Made by a program: the position numbers and the translations under genes. Source: Vicia villosa (lineage: Eukaryota > Streptophyta > Magnoliopsida > Fabales > Fabaceae). Taken from it: a DNA stretch of 64,000 nt. The notes under the pieces were generated by a model. That model was given only the letters and a program-made list of their open reading frames with translations, had not been told where the DNA came from and made no database searches. The stretch is taken from positions 26,709,293 to 26,773,292 of the forward strand of contig NC_081185.1 of assembly GCF_029867415.1 (NCBI RefSeq), read 5' to 3'. Shown here piece by piece: positions 1 to 12,403 of this stretch (position 1 is its first letter; every line of letters starts with the position of its first letter).

Positions 1-908
1 TTGCAAATCAAAGATTCATATAGATTCAAAGCAATTTTGATGACCTAATCTCCTCCCTATAAGTACCTGATCAAGGCCAGATGTTAGGGTTCAAGAATTC
101 TGCCACCAAAACCTTCAAACCCGAGTGCAAAGAAACAAGAAAATTCCAAAAAGTAAATTTGGATTGCAGACCAATTCAAGGTGCGTGATCAATTCCAAAG
201 CATTCCCTGATCAACATTAAACGATTCCCAATCATTCCAAGGCTTTAAAACATCCAGAACAAGGCGTTGTAAGTCACTCTTAACCGATTCTTAAATTGCT
301 TCGATTCTACAAATTCATGCATTCATTCTCGAATCCAATTGCATATTTGTGTTTCTTATATTGTGTTGATTAATTCTGGAAAGTTTTGGACATTATGATG
401 CTGTTATATATGTGTTGCCATGTTAGGGTTTGCAACTCCAATTTGGGGGTTTTTGCTCAAGGTAAAATTAGGGTATGTGATTGCCATGGTTAGATTCGTG
501 AGGTCAAGACGAGTGCAACCATGCTATCGCGAAAAATTTATAGCACCTCTAGGTCCTATTCATTATTTTGGCAGGTGTGGGAAAAACCCTTTTACAACGC
601 GTTTTGGTAAGAGGCGGTGTAAAAGGGCTGTGTTGCAGGTTTACAACGAAGAAGATGACGTCGTGTCATCTTACCATTGGTCGGGGATGGCGCGCAAAAG
701 AGTTGTTCAAACTCATGGATCCAGCGCATCAAGAAACACGCTGCTATCGTACACCTTCGCTCCACAGCCACGTGATCTCACTAGTGCCTCATCCAACGCA
801 TCCAAGCTTGCAGGCGTACCATGGTCTCCACGCGCGCGCCGTACCTGATTACAAGCTAAGTTTTTTAATTTTTTTTCTTTTTAATTACATAAACCCTTTA
901 TTCATTTA

Positions 909-978
<70 letters not shown>

Positions 979-2702
979 TATTATTTATTCTTTTTCACCA
1001 TTTTATGTATAAAAAATATATAAGTATTATTTTCAAACCTTTTTAATAATAATATTTATATTTTGTTTAACTATGTTTATTTATTTATTTATTTTCAACA
1101 ATTTATGTATACATTATTTTTTATTCTAAAAATTCCATAAAAATTACTTTTCACTCAATTTAGTTTTTGCCTCGATTTAATTAATTAGGTCGCAAGACCA
1201 ATAATTACTTAAATCGATTTATCATTATATTCCATTTGAATTTTAACCAGGATTTATTCTACACTGAACATTTTCTTTTGTCCCATGCCTTTTCAGGGTT
1301 ACCAACAGGGTTCCTCCCGATTATGCGCCCGATCACGACTAAAAGCTAAGCCCCGATTCAACTCTCGTTATTTATTTTTTTATATATTTAATGCAAAATT
1401 ATCTTTTCCTTTTATTCTTTTGTTCATTTTCCCTATTTTAAAATTAGGGTTTGTTCTTAAATACCAATGAACTGCCTGTACACTCACGCCCTGTTATCTC
1501 TTCTGTCGATTCTCAGATGGTCAGAGTCAATGCTTCAGGCAAATCTTTGCCCAACAACCTTGTCAGGGCAAATGCCAAGCTAAGTACTCTTTATTCATTT
1601 ACTTTTAATTTCTTTATTTTTTTAGTTAATAAAGTTTGCCTCCGAACCTATAATGCACTCACCCTCTTTTGTTTGCCATTTTTCCCACCTTTTCAGGGTT
1701 TGTCGAATGCCAAAGCTACGTCATTGGTAACCCTAAACCCTAAATCTTTTCTGTTTCTTTCATTATTACTTATGCCAAACCCTATTAAGGGATCCGCTGG
1801 TTTCATTTTCCCCTTCCCCATATTATTATTGTTGTTGCTTTATATTAAACTGCGTGGTTAGTAACTTAGGGAGTGCAACCTTGAATTGAATTAGCCTCAC
1901 TAATTATAAGATAATTTAATTGAATTAACCACGTGATTGATGCACCCACGCACACTGTTAGGGAAACCTCTCTGTTGCCTTGTTGCCTTGATGCATGTTG
2001 CTTGTTGCCTTGTGTTATTTTTCAGAATAACCAGTCCCTCGAATACGAGGATACCTTAGCCAATTGCCTCGATTTAGATCATGGTCCCTAATGATGCTGC
2101 CTTCGATATGCATGATCTCGACCCTCGGAAGTTGCCTACGAAAAAGGCTAAGGTATCCTTTGGCTGCCTACGAAAAGGCTATTCTGGTCTTTCCCTCAGA
2201 CTACCTGCCCCTCTATGGCATGGGTCAGTCTTGTGGCGAACGACACTACGACGACCCTTTAACCTCCAAATGAAAGGCTTCCTGCCCTCTTATGGCAAGG
2301 ATAGACCCTTTCACCCTGAAAGGCTAAAAGAACAGATTCTCAAAATTATAAGGTAAATTGCCCTTAATTGCTTTGCCTTGCTCTAAAAACATTTTCAATA
2401 TTCTTTCTCATAATTCTTCAATATGGCTACGCTCATTTACGAGCTAAAGTCTGTATTCACTTCTTCTACATTTCTGAAACAAAAAGAGCAAAGCAAATTA
2501 AGAGCCCATGGAAAACCATGGATGCAAAGGGTGCTTTTTAAACCTTCCCTTTGCATAATTTACCCCCCGAACTCAAAATCTTTTTAAAAGGTATTTTCCT
2601 GTTCTTTTAGCCTTTCCGATATTTGGATAAAATAAAAGTCGGTGGCGACTCTTGCTTACCGCGACATTTTCGATTATAAAAAAGTCAGTTCACCGTATTA
2701 CA
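1..2702 (+). repeat. 3' part of a long LTR, Ty3/gypsy Tat/Ogre-like
   Basis: No convincing gene is present. A TATA-like CTATAAGTACC lies near 57-67, followed by a leader-like stretch. The segment ends in a GTGGCGACTCTTG motif near 2642, an AAAGTCAGTTCACCG stretch and a terminal CA at 2702, which resembles the ends of long legume gypsy LTRs. No primer-binding site follows 2702, so this looks like the outer 3' edge of an LTR that starts before the window. Open frames at 420-1023, 1285-1861 and 2064-2356 are short and have no recognisable domain. The family assignment is from motif recall only. Confidence 0.5.
913..975. repeat. (TA)n microsatellite, about 31 units
   Basis: An uninterrupted run of alternating T and A inside the LTR. 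It also creates an artificial open frame of repeated Ile-Tyr residues, which should not be read as a protein. Confidence 0.97.
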
Positions 2703-4612
2703 CACTACATAACACTCGAAATCTTCCAATCATGTTATAACAACACAAATATAAATGCAATGACTCTATGCATACAATTATTATTCATCCGATCATCACA
2801 TGTATTTCAGATACACAACAGTTAATCAAACACACAACCATTCATATCAAACACATACGAATTATAACATTGGACAACTTCCATTCATGTTATAATTATA
2901 CACAACAACCTAATGCAATGCAACTAATGCATGTTGTACCAATCATGGGACGAACCCATCTCACCGATCCACCACCATAAAGATTCATCTACTTCTCTCA
3001 CTAATTCCACACAATGGGAATTAGCTACCGCTGTCCCACCACCATAAGGGATACAGCCCACAACATGATTATGAAATACATGCATCAACCATAACATGCA
3101 CATCATCAACATCCACCAACGATTCATAATCATTCATCCATAACACACTAAGCATACTCATATCACAATCATTGGATATTCACCACAACATAATACATTT
3201 AACACAGAAACATATTATCACCACAGCAATCACATAGCCTCTATCAATCACAAATGACATATTGCATACAAGACAGTCAATGTCATCCTCAACAACCACC
3301 AAAAACAACATCTACATTTGATAACTTAAGCCTCATGTATACATACAATTACCAAAAACATATGCAATTAAGAATTATCTATGCGATTCTGATATTTACG
3401 CACATCACCATAATTCAACATATTGAATTATCTACCATTTGTACAATATGCATTTATCACATAATAATCACAACAATGCATAGAATTTACCATTCATCAA
3501 TTTCATGTATCACAATTAGCACATAGTACACAACACCAATACATATTGTTCTTAAATAACATTATTCCATGACATACACATATACAATTACATGTCATTT
3601 TCACAACCACATAATAATTAAATCATCTAGTGCTAATAAATTTATTTTCATCAAAAAGAGCATTTTGTTAGCTTCGTAACGCTTCAAACGGCACCCAAAA
3701 CGGACTTACGGATCAACAGATATGAATTTTTAAAGTTTTGAAAAAAATGCCAACACAGCGATGTAATGGGTTACATCATTCATGTAACCGGTTACATCAG
3801 TTCCAGTAGTGAAAATACCCCATTTTTCTTCAATGTAATCGGTTACCTCAACCATGTAACCGGTTACATCACCCAAAAATCCCCAAAAGTTGCGTTTTTC
3901 ATCATTTTTCACATAGGTAACCGGTTACCTCAACCATGTAACCGGTTACATCGCTGAAGAAGTATCAAAATCTGTATTTTTCTTTTGCTACGGGATTCTA
4001 CCTTCAAACCCCCAAAAACCCATCTTTTACACACCAGAAAATCATTATAAGTCCTAATTCTTCAAGTTCAATACCAGCATTATATAATTACTCAAATACA
4101 CACATCAATTCTATCCATTGTACATAAATCTTACATCATTCACGTCATCACAAACACATCCAATTTGCCCTATAGATTCCAAAACCCCAAAATCTAACAC
4201 ACATCCAATTGAGATACAAAACCTACATAATCAATCCTATCATCATTAAACTGATAATATAGGCTAAATGGATTAGTCACCCCTTACCTTAGCCAAGAAC
4301 CTTGAATTCTTCTCTTCCTCCTCTTCTCCCCTTTCACGTTCCTTCTCTTTTCCTCTTTTGCTTCTCCTTTCCTCTTTTGCTTCTCCTTTTTTCCTTATTT
4401 TCACAATTTCTCTATTTTATAAAAAAATAGGATAATTAGTTAGTAAGGCCTCTCCATTGGCACCTCCCCTTTTACTAACTACGTCACGGCCCAATAACAA
4501 TAATTCTCATAATTCTTCCAAAAATTCAATTTTAATTACTAAATAATTAAATAATTTCCAAATAATTAATTTAACTTAATTAAATTAATTTATGAAATTA
4601 CGGGGTGTTACA
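2703..4612 (-). repeat. Putative LTR starting TGTAACACCCCG, minus strand
   Basis: The right edge, read on the minus strand, begins TGTAACACCCCGTAATTTC at 4612, an LTR-like TG start. A TATA-like TTTATAAAATAG lies near 4415-4430 on the same strand. The rest is A/C-rich non-coding sequence with a cluster of 12-bp palindromes at 3763-3949. The left limit is set only by the preceding LTR end and no target duplication was found. The same type of start (TGTAACGCCCCG) recurs at 59749. No gene is seen in these 1.9 kb. Confidence 0.4.
3763..3949. repeat. Three pairs of 12-bp palindromes GTAACCGGTTAC, 21-bp phased
   Basis: Six sites start at 3763 (GTAATGGGTTAC), 3784, 3835 (GTAATCGGTTAC), 3856, 3917 and 3938. 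Three of the six sites (3784, 3856, 3938) are exact with an AT before and ATC after, 3917 is exact, and the other two differ by one or two bases. Within each pair the start-to-start distance is exactly 21 bp, about two helical turns. The function is unknown. Confidence 0.9.
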
Positions 4613-5040
4613 AAAGACACACAAACAAGCATAAGTTATATCAAATAATTGTTTACTGGTTTCCAATATACTTTTAGAAGATAGAAAATAATTTTAGCTT
4701 CGTATTGATCCAAATGGCGCGTCAAACAGACACCCGAGTCAAAAATTATAAATTTTACAAGTTTTAAAAATTTCCCTGTCAGTTGTTGTCGTACCCGGTT
4801 ATAGCATAACTGCCTAAAAACATGTAACCAGTTACACATCATATTTTCGCCCCTAGACCCCAAAAATCCACTGTGTAATGGGTTACAACAAAACTGCCTA
4901 AAAATTGGTAACCAGTTACACCTGTTGCAGAGGCCAAAAACCTGCAACATTTTGCATACGATTTCTAATTTTTCAAAACCCCAAAAACACCAATTTCATA
5001 GACAAACCAATAGCTTTTATTTGATAAATCATGCACAACG
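4613..5040. repeat. Diverged second copy of the palindrome-bearing repeat
   Basis: The text around 4695-4780 (AGCTTCGTA, then a stretch ending in a GTTTTAAAAA-like run) parallels 3670-3745 upstream. Palindrome variants follow at 4791, 4824, 4875 and 4908; both pairs are spaced 33 bp, about three helical turns. No gene is seen. Confidence 0.6.
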
Positions 5041-5044
5041 TCAT

Positions 5045-5182
5045 ATTATGGTTTATTGGTCTAACTCCTTAGATACATTATTGTGTTCAATTATAGTTAA
5101 GTTTCTTGTAGTTAATGAAACTTAACTATAATCGAAGACAACAGTGCATCTGAGGATCTAGGTCATTATACCATAATCTATA
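5045..5182. other. Foldback hairpin 1 (MIRNA-like or MITE-like)
   Basis: Positions 5090-5105 are perfectly complementary to 5117-5132, a 16-bp stem around an 11-nt loop. The arms continue outward with scattered mismatches to about 5045 and 5182, giving a stem of roughly 58 bp at about 75 percent complementarity. No coding potential is seen. Confidence 0.65.
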
Positions 5183-5479
5183 TGTAAAAGAACATCAAAT
5201 GAACGATGAGACGCATGCAATCCGAAAACAAAGATTTCTTTAAGTTGGTTTTCAAATACAATTTAATTTTCAGATTATAGTATATATGTCAATTTAAATG
5301 AATGTATTTTAAGTGAGGTGTATGAAAAACAAGCAATCTACATAGAATATAATAAACTCAAACAACATCATACAACAGAACCAGATATTATAAATTTGTG
5401 AGCAATGAAAAAGATATATTATAAATTTACAGGACACACCTTTTATTGAAACTAATTGTGGAATAGGATCAATTCTAAA

Positions 5480-5589
5480 GTTCATCTAGTTTGTGAAGCA
5501 ATGAAGAAGAAATATAAGGAGGAAGAAGCTTACACAACAGCTTTATACTTCTTATATTTCTTCTCATTGTATCTCAAACTAGATGAAGT
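5480..5589. other. Foldback hairpin 2
   Basis: The arm 5481-5520 (starting TTCATCTAGTTTG) is complementary to 5549-5588, with only a few mismatches and one bulge over about 40 bp. The loop is about 28 nt and holds a small inner AAGCT/AGCTT stem. The arm sequence resembles hairpin 3, so the two are probably related. Confidence 0.75.
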
Positions 5590-5660
5590 TTGTTGCCGCT
5601 GTTCTTTCTTCATTAATTAAAATGTGTTGTTCTTGTTGAGTCCTACAATAACCATGAAAA

Positions 5661-5763
5661 ACATCTTGTTTGTGAAGCTATGAAAAAAATACAAGGTGGA
5701 TGAATGTTCCATCATAGCTTCATGCTTCTTGTACTTTTTTTCATAGCTACACAAACAATATGT
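5661..5763. other. Foldback hairpin 3
   Basis: The arm 5661-5695 (core GTTTGTGAAGCTATG) is nearly perfectly complementary to 5727-5763: two mismatches and one bulge over about 35 bp. The 5' arm is a sister of the hairpin 2 arm (GTTTGTGAAGCAATG). A degenerate arm-like copy without a clear partner lies near 5395-5430. Confidence 0.78.
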
Positions 5764-5850
5764 ACCATAGCCAAAGTATGGTCTTTGTTAAGGTAGTGAC
5801 GACGAATCTGAAAAAAAATGAGAACACTTAATCAACAAAAACAACATGCA

Positions 5851-8190
5851 TTGCAAATGCTGAAGCAGAAGTCCAAAATCAGCTGGATCAGATTGGGGGA
5901 CAATAATAACTCTTTTTTACATGCCTCACTTAATTGTAAGCAGAATCAAAAGGCTATCCTCCTCCTAAAGAATAGCAAGGGTGAAAGCATCTACCAGCAG
6001 GAAGATATTGAAACAGAAGTGCTTGACTTTTATGAGAAACTAGTTGGTACTGCAGCTGTTGGAATCAATAAGATTGATATTGAAGTCATGAGAGAGGGCC
6101 TCAGATAAACCAGAGCCAGGGAGATTTCCTAATTGCTAATGTGACAGAAGGTGAGGTAAGGAAAGCCCTCAAAGGCATTAGTGACATAACTGCCCCAGGT
6201 ATTGACGGATATGGTTCCAAATTCTTCAAGGCCTCATGGACCATTATTGGGAAAGATGTTATGGAAGCTATCCAGGAGTTTTTTTGTCAAAGGGAGACTC
6301 TACAAAGCTGTTAACAACACTTTGGTCACCCTTATACCTAAAACTACTGCAGCCACCATGGTGAAGGACTATAGGCCAATATCATGTTGTACAACCCTTT
6401 ACAAAATCATCTCAAGAGTCCTAGCTGCAAGACTAGGCAAAGTTCTTGGTAGTATAGTGCATGTCAGCCAAGCTGCATTTGTGCCTGGTCAACACATACA
6501 AGACCACATCCTCCTTGCTTATGACCTCCTTAAAGGTTACAGCACTAGTCATGGTGCCCCCAAGTGCATGCTCCAAATGGTCCTCTAGAAGGCATACGAC
6601 ACTGTGGAATGAGGAGCAGTGGAAGATATTCTCAGAGAACTTAGCTTCCCTCCTTTGTTTGTTAAATGGATTATGTTGACTATTACATCTGTTTCCCACA
6701 GGTACAATGTGAACAACAATGTGACCATAATTTTGAAATCCACGAGAGGACTAAGACAAGGGGATCCCTTGTCCCCCCTCTTGTTTGTTATTGTCATGGA
6801 GTACCTGCATCGAGTTCTTCACCCTCTGACTAAAAATCCTGATTTCAAAATTCACTCTAAATGTGGAAAATTAGGCATTATTGAAGTTAGCTTTGCAGAC
6901 GATCTCCTTCTGTTTTCCAGAGGTGATGCTACCTCAATTGATCTACTCATGAGAGCTTTTGGTAAATTCTCTAGGTCCACTGGTCTTTATGTCAACCCAG
7001 CCAAGTGTAATGCCTATTATGGAAATGTTGATGCACACACACCGCTTCAAATTCAAAACATCACCACATGTGAAGAAGGCTGCCTTCCCTTTCGCTACTT
7101 AGGGATCCCCCTCACAAGCAAATGACTATCTAATCACCATTGCCTTATCTTGGTTGAGAAACTGGTCAGCAGGATAAAGCATTGGAGCTCTAGGCTCTTA
7201 AGTTTTGCAGGGCGACACCAACTCATCAATAGTGTCTTATTTGCTATTACGAATTTCTGGATGCAGAGTCTGTTGATCCCCAAAAAGGTTCTGAAGAAGG
7301 TTGAGGCGATATGCAGATCCTTCTTATGGTCTGGGAAGGAAATTATTACCAGAAAATCACCGGTTGCTTGGGAGAAAGTGTGCACACCCAAGTATCATGG
7401 AGGGCTTAACATCATCAACCTAAAGATTTGGAATAAAGTTACCATGTGTAAGCTTTTGTGGAATCTTTGTAGGAAGAGTGACAGCCTTTGGATTAGATGG
7501 GTGCATAGCTACTATGCTAAGGGTATTGATATCATGGAGGTCCCAATCAAACAGAGCTGCTCGTGGACACTAAAAGTTGTCCTTAGTTGCAGAGATGATA
7601 TAAAGGATTCACAGGTCTGGGATAATATGTTGCGGGATGTCAAATATAAGTCGAGGGCTATGTATGGAGAACTCAACGATAGTAGCCAACAAGTGGTTGC
7701 ATGGCGAAAAGTGTTGTTTCTTAACATGGCTAGACCGAGAGCGATGCATATTTTGTGGAGAGCCTACCACAATAGTCTTGCAACAAAGGAAAGACTATGC
7801 AGATTTGGAATGCTTGCCAATATGGAATTCTGTTTTTGTGGTGCTATTGAGACTTTGCAGCATTTGCTCTTTGAGTGTAATACTACGAAACTGATTTGGC
7901 ATGAAGTCTTAAAGTGGTTGCAGATCTGCCATACTCCTCTAGGCTGGAAGGATGAATTGGCATGGATACTTGAACAATGTAATAGGAAAGGATTGAGATA
8001 TACCATACTTAAATGTGCTTTCACAGAAGCAATTTATGAAATTTGGTGCCATAGAAATAGAGTATGCTTTGAGAACATGGGTAGTCACAATAGTGAGAAT
8101 ATAGTTCTTAAAATCGTGGACACTGTTATTTACAGATGTTGGAGTAAGGTGCAAATTAGACAACATGTAGGGAAACTTATGCTACCGTAG
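5851..8190 (+). pseudogene. LINE ORF2 remnant: reverse transcriptase plus zf-RVT
   Basis: Three plus-strand frames carry consecutive pieces of a plant L1 ORF2. 5851-6108 gives the linker (KSKISWIRLGDNNNSF). 6202-6588 and 6619-7125 give the reverse transcriptase, including KDYRPISC, the GLRQGDPLSPLLF block and the catalytic FADD (near 6893-6904). 7150-8190 gives the thumb and the C-terminal zf-RVT region (RAMHILWRAYHNSLATKERL, then C-x-C and H-x4-C residues). Frameshifts occur near 6110 and 6200, and stops near 6586, 6612 and 7123, so no complete protein is made. The frame beginning 7150 remains open for 346 codons, which suggests fairly recent decay. The missing N-terminus comes from 5' truncation, not mutation. 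Confidence 0.9.
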
Positions 8191-8302
8191 GGAGTTACCT
8201 TAGGACATGAGTTATTCTTTCAGGTTCCTGTGAATGCTGGATCATTACATCGCCTGCTTGTAATGGTTTTTTGAATCCTCAATAAAGTAATTTTTGATTA
8301 AA
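5851..8302 (+). mobile_element. 5'-truncated L1-type LINE with 14-bp target site duplication
   Basis: The element ends in an A run at 8300-8307 and is bracketed by direct repeats AAAAACAACATGCA at 5837-5850 and 8303-8316. The first LINE base is about 5851, inside the region upstream of the reverse transcriptase domain, so ORF1 and the endonuclease are absent. An AATAAA signal lies at 8281-8286. Such a truncation with A tail and variable-length duplication is the normal product of target-primed reverse transcription. Confidence 0.9.
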
Positions 8303-8316
8303 AAAAACAACATGCA

Positions 8317-9199
8317 TCTAATGAGATAATGGGGAACTATCTAACAATAAAATGTAAGAATAAGAATACCTTAACGTATGAAGTAGAAGATTCACGGGTA
8401 ATGACGAAGAAGAAGAGAAAAAATGGGTGTTAGGGTTCAACTATGAAGGAAACGACGCTACTATCAATAAGTGAGAGTTAATTCACTTATATATGGGTAA
8501 ATTATTTCACAACAGTTATCTACCAACCGTATTGGTAAGTATTTATTTATTATAAATATATCATAACGGTGGATCGTACCAACCGTAGTCATTTCCCTTT
8601 AATTTTCATATATAAAAAAAACGCGCCTTAACATTATATTTCTTAAAAATTGTAGATTTGATCTGGGGTAAAGTGAAAAAAATTTGGGAAGGATTATTTA
8701 CATGATCAAATGTTGCTGTATTTGGAATAAAAGAAATTAAGTGTTATTTAAAGAGGACATATGTTGGAGATATCGAATTCAATATCAAGCTCGTTTCTTG
8801 GTTATGGTTATCTCTTGTTAAAAAGCCATAATGAACAAAACGAGAGAGACGATTAGGGATTAGGGTTTTAGACGAAAGGGAAAGGGGAAATAATGAAATG
8901 AGAGAGACGCAGAGTTTTTGGGGTTTTTGTTTTAAAAAAGGATTTTAATAAAAAATAAGGAATAAATTGATTACGTGTCGTGCATATATAGGGAAAAAAT
9001 TAGGATATATTTGTTATAGTTTGTCATAAAAAAATATTTTTTAAAATAAAAAAATTCAATTTTATTGTTTCAACGGTGTTTGTTCAAGAATTTTAAATAA
9101 TTTAAAGTGTTGATTTCTTTTTATAATTTCATCTAATTAAATCAAATTCACCTATCACTTATTTAGATTAGCTTAAAAAATATCAATAAATCTAACATG
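8317..9199. other. AT-rich stretch without a recognised gene
   Basis: Flank of the LINE insertion. A pair of ACCAACCGTA motifs near 8523-8530 and 8577-8586 resembles subterminal repeats of CACTA-type elements, but no terminal repeat is seen. Nothing coding was recognised. Confidence 0.4.
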
Positions 9200-9309
9200 A
9201 TTTTTTTTATTTTGTAAGCAAGTTTCATTAATGAGAACAATAGTTCACGGAACAAGATTACAAAAGACACGGGCAAAGCCGCGAAAGAAAATTCCCCACC
9301 AATTGAGAC

Positions 9310-11752
9310 CTAACTTAAGTAATACAAAGGGTTTTTGTCGAACTCATAAAAGTTACAATTGGTATGGGGAATATTCCCTATAAAAGACCACCTCCATAAA
9401 AGCGCTTTACAACTCCAAATAACATCACGGGTATTCCACACCGCGTCCTTGAAAATAATACCATTCCTAGCAATCCAAATACTCCACATAATAGCCATCC
9501 AAACACACCCCAACTTACTTTTGCTCACTTTGTTTGATTTACAAAAAGAATACCATATCCAAAAACTCTACTTAATGTCCGCCCCTTTGTAATTGGACAA
9601 ACCAATCCAAAAGGCCATTTCCTTCCAAATCTCATCCACCTTACGGCAACTCAAGAAAAGATGAAGGGTAGATTCTAAATAATCCTCACAAGCAACACAA
9701 CAAAGATTAGAGGTAGAAGATAAAATACCTCGAAACAATAAGGAATCCTTTGTTGCAATCCTAAACTTGAAGCATCTCCAACCGAATGAATTTACTTTAA
9801 GGGGAATGTCTCCCTTCCAAAGAAGAGAAGTAACAAAATCAAAGCGATTGGGAGGGCCGAAAATCTCAACCCCTTTGCGAATGGCACCATAGCAAGAAGA
9901 GACGGAAAAGGAGTCATGACCCAAAGGACGCCAAGCCGCTCTGTCTCTCTTACCATAATCCGACGCAATACCCGCATCAAGCCGGTGTGAATCCAACAAA
10001 ACCCTCAATGCCATCAAATTGCCTTCCAAACCTTCCGGGACTAAAGGAATCCCCAAGTCATTCCACACCCACACATCACCATCCCACTCTCCCATGCAAG
10101 CAACGGAAATATCCTGTAAAAGAGAGATAGCAAAAAGAGATGAAAAACGCAACTTTAAAATTCCCTCCTCTAACCAAGAGGAGTGCCAAAAAGATGTAGA
10201 GTAACCATCTCCAAGACGAAAAGAAACATTATTAGAAAAAAAATTCCCGGATAACCTCTTATCCAAGGACAAAATATCCGACCACCATACCGACTTCGAA
10301 CTATACTTATCACCAACTCCTCGTTCAAAAATCATCCTAAGCTTTACATCCCCGTAACGAGCTTTAAGCATCCTATACCAAATAGAATTAGACTCCTCCA
10401 AAATTCTTCACTTCCACTTACAAAGGAGAGCCAAATTAAAAACTTCGAGACTCTTCAAACCCAACCCTCCTTTATCAATCGGAGTGCAAACAACTTCCCA
10501 ACGCACCCAATGAATACTTTTCTTCTCCTCCACACCACCCCATAGGAAATTACTTTGAATTCTATTAATCTCCCTAACCACATTTTTAGGAGCCAAGTAA
10601 AAAGAAAGAGTAAAAATGGGTAAGCTACCTAACACCGATTTCAAGAGAGTCATTCTTCCCCCAAAGCTAAGCCACCTCCCTTTCCACGAGCTCAACCGCT
10701 TCCTAATGTTATCCACCAAAGGATTCCAAAAGTCAATCCTTTTAGGATTAGAACCAATGCGAATACCAAGAAAAGAAAACTTATTTTCCTCCCTTTTACA
10801 AGAAAGAAAGGAAGTAGCCACCTCCAAGAACCTATCATTAATATTTATACCGATGAGCTTACTTTTATTATAATTAATTCCAGACCCGACACCATCTCGA
10901 AACCTCTCAACACCGCTTTAATGGTCCATAAATGCTTTCAACTACCATCTCCAACCAATACGGTGTCGTCCGCAAATTGTAGCACATCAACAAAACAATT
11001 ACCTTTAACGTTGAAACCAACAAAATCCCCATTATCCACCGCCTTATTAACCATGACTTTAAGACATTCCGCTAAAATCACAAAAAGAAAAGAAGACAAG
11101 GGATCACCTTGTCGAAGACCCCGTTCCACCAAAAACTCTTTTGTGGGACTACCATTAACAAGAACCGACATTTTACTAGTGAAGATTAATACTTCCATCC
11201 ATTTCATCCAAACCTCCCCAAAGCCCATCCTTATCAACATAAATTTAATAAAATTCCAACTCACCTTATCATACGCCTTTTCAAAATCCACTTTAAAGAG
11301 AAGACAATCCCTCCCTTCCTTTGTGGAAAAATCAACCAATTCGTTCGCCACAAGAACTCCATCAAGAAATTGACGATCCGGAACAAAATCGCTTTGGCAA
11401 GAAGAAATGATGGAGTGCAAAACTCTTTTAATCCTACCGGCCAAAACTTTCGAAATAACCTTATAAATGCAACCCACCAAACAAATAGGACGATAGTCGT
11501 CCAACCCCAATGGATTAGAAGGCTTAGGAATCAAAGACAAAAACGAAGAGGTGATTGCTTTGGAAAACGCACCTCCCGAATGTAACTCCTTAAGACAAGC
11601 AACAAAACCATCCTTTAGGAAAGCCCAACAATTCTTCACAAAAAGGAGAGTAAATCCATCCGGTCCCGGGCTTTTCGATCCTTCACAATTCCACACTGCC
11701 TCCTTTACTTCCTCTTCGGAGAACGGAAGCTCGAGAGAAGCATTATCCTCCC
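9310..11752 (-). pseudogene. LINE ORF2, C-terminal part (RT, zf-RVT)
   Basis: After the solo LTR the frame resumes at 11752 with the RT entry block (WNCEGSKSPGPDGF at about 11696). It continues through DYRPICLVGCIYK, GLRQGDPLSSFLF and the catalytic LQFADDT at about 10960. Damage: TGA at 10938 where the related copy has Trp, a 1-base deletion near 10878, TGA at 10408 again at a Trp position, and TAG at 9568. The zf-RVT region (GWRCFKFRIATKDSLLFRG, then a Cys/His cluster) lies at about 9600-9800. The C-terminus reads NFYEFDKNPLYYLS, matching NFYEFNKAPLFYLS in the copy at 50807. This part is non-functional. Confidence 0.9.
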
Positions 11753-12274
11753 TGTCGCTACCGCGAAAAATGGAATCAGAGTCGCCACTAATATATTTAT
11801 CCCATAAGGGAAAGGAATACCAGGAAACCTAACTCGAATAAGAACAAGGTCTTTCGACCAGAGAACAGGGTATGGGAGTCGGTTACGCAAGGGGAAGGTG
11901 CTAGCACCCCTCACGCCCATCGTACTCGATGGTATCCACCTATGTTTGTTTCTATCTAGAGGGTGTATCTATGTCTAAAACCTAAATGCGAATGAATGCA
12001 AAAGAAATACGGGGAAAAGAAGGAATTATTTACAAGTGTGCTCGCTTAGGCCCCGCGACCCAATGCCTACGTATCCCTTACAAGGAATCAGAGCGACCGT
12101 AGTTCGGCTCAATATTTTCTATGTTTTGTGTTTTTTAGTTGAATAGAGGTTAAAGTCGCACTCCACGATGCTCGACCTTTGGAGACTTATACGCCTAATT
12201 ATGAAATGGATTCAACATGTTCTTAAGAATGCCACGAGGGCAAGAGACAGAAGAGGGTTTGAGCGTTTTGAGGG

Positions 12275-12403
12275 AATCCCTTAAGCAAGGGAAGCTCGAG
12301 TTACTCTTTGGTTTGTATTTTTTAGATATTGGGAACTTACGCTCGGATGGTTCCCTTAAGCAAGGGAGATCCAAGCACTCGAATGATTCCCTTAAGCAAG
12401 GGA
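12275..12403. repeat. Three copies of palindrome TTCCCTTAAGCAAGGGA
   Basis: Copies lie at about 12276-12292, 12351-12367 and 12387-12403, all with the CCCTTAAG-CAAGGG core, in the presumed transcribed (R/U5) half of the solo LTR. Each can form a short hairpin. The role is unknown. Confidence 0.85.

Noticed and set aside
568..1023. Open frame of 151 codons near the left edge
   Set aside because: Its C-terminal third is translation of the (TA)n microsatellite and the rest has no domain; it lies in an LTR.
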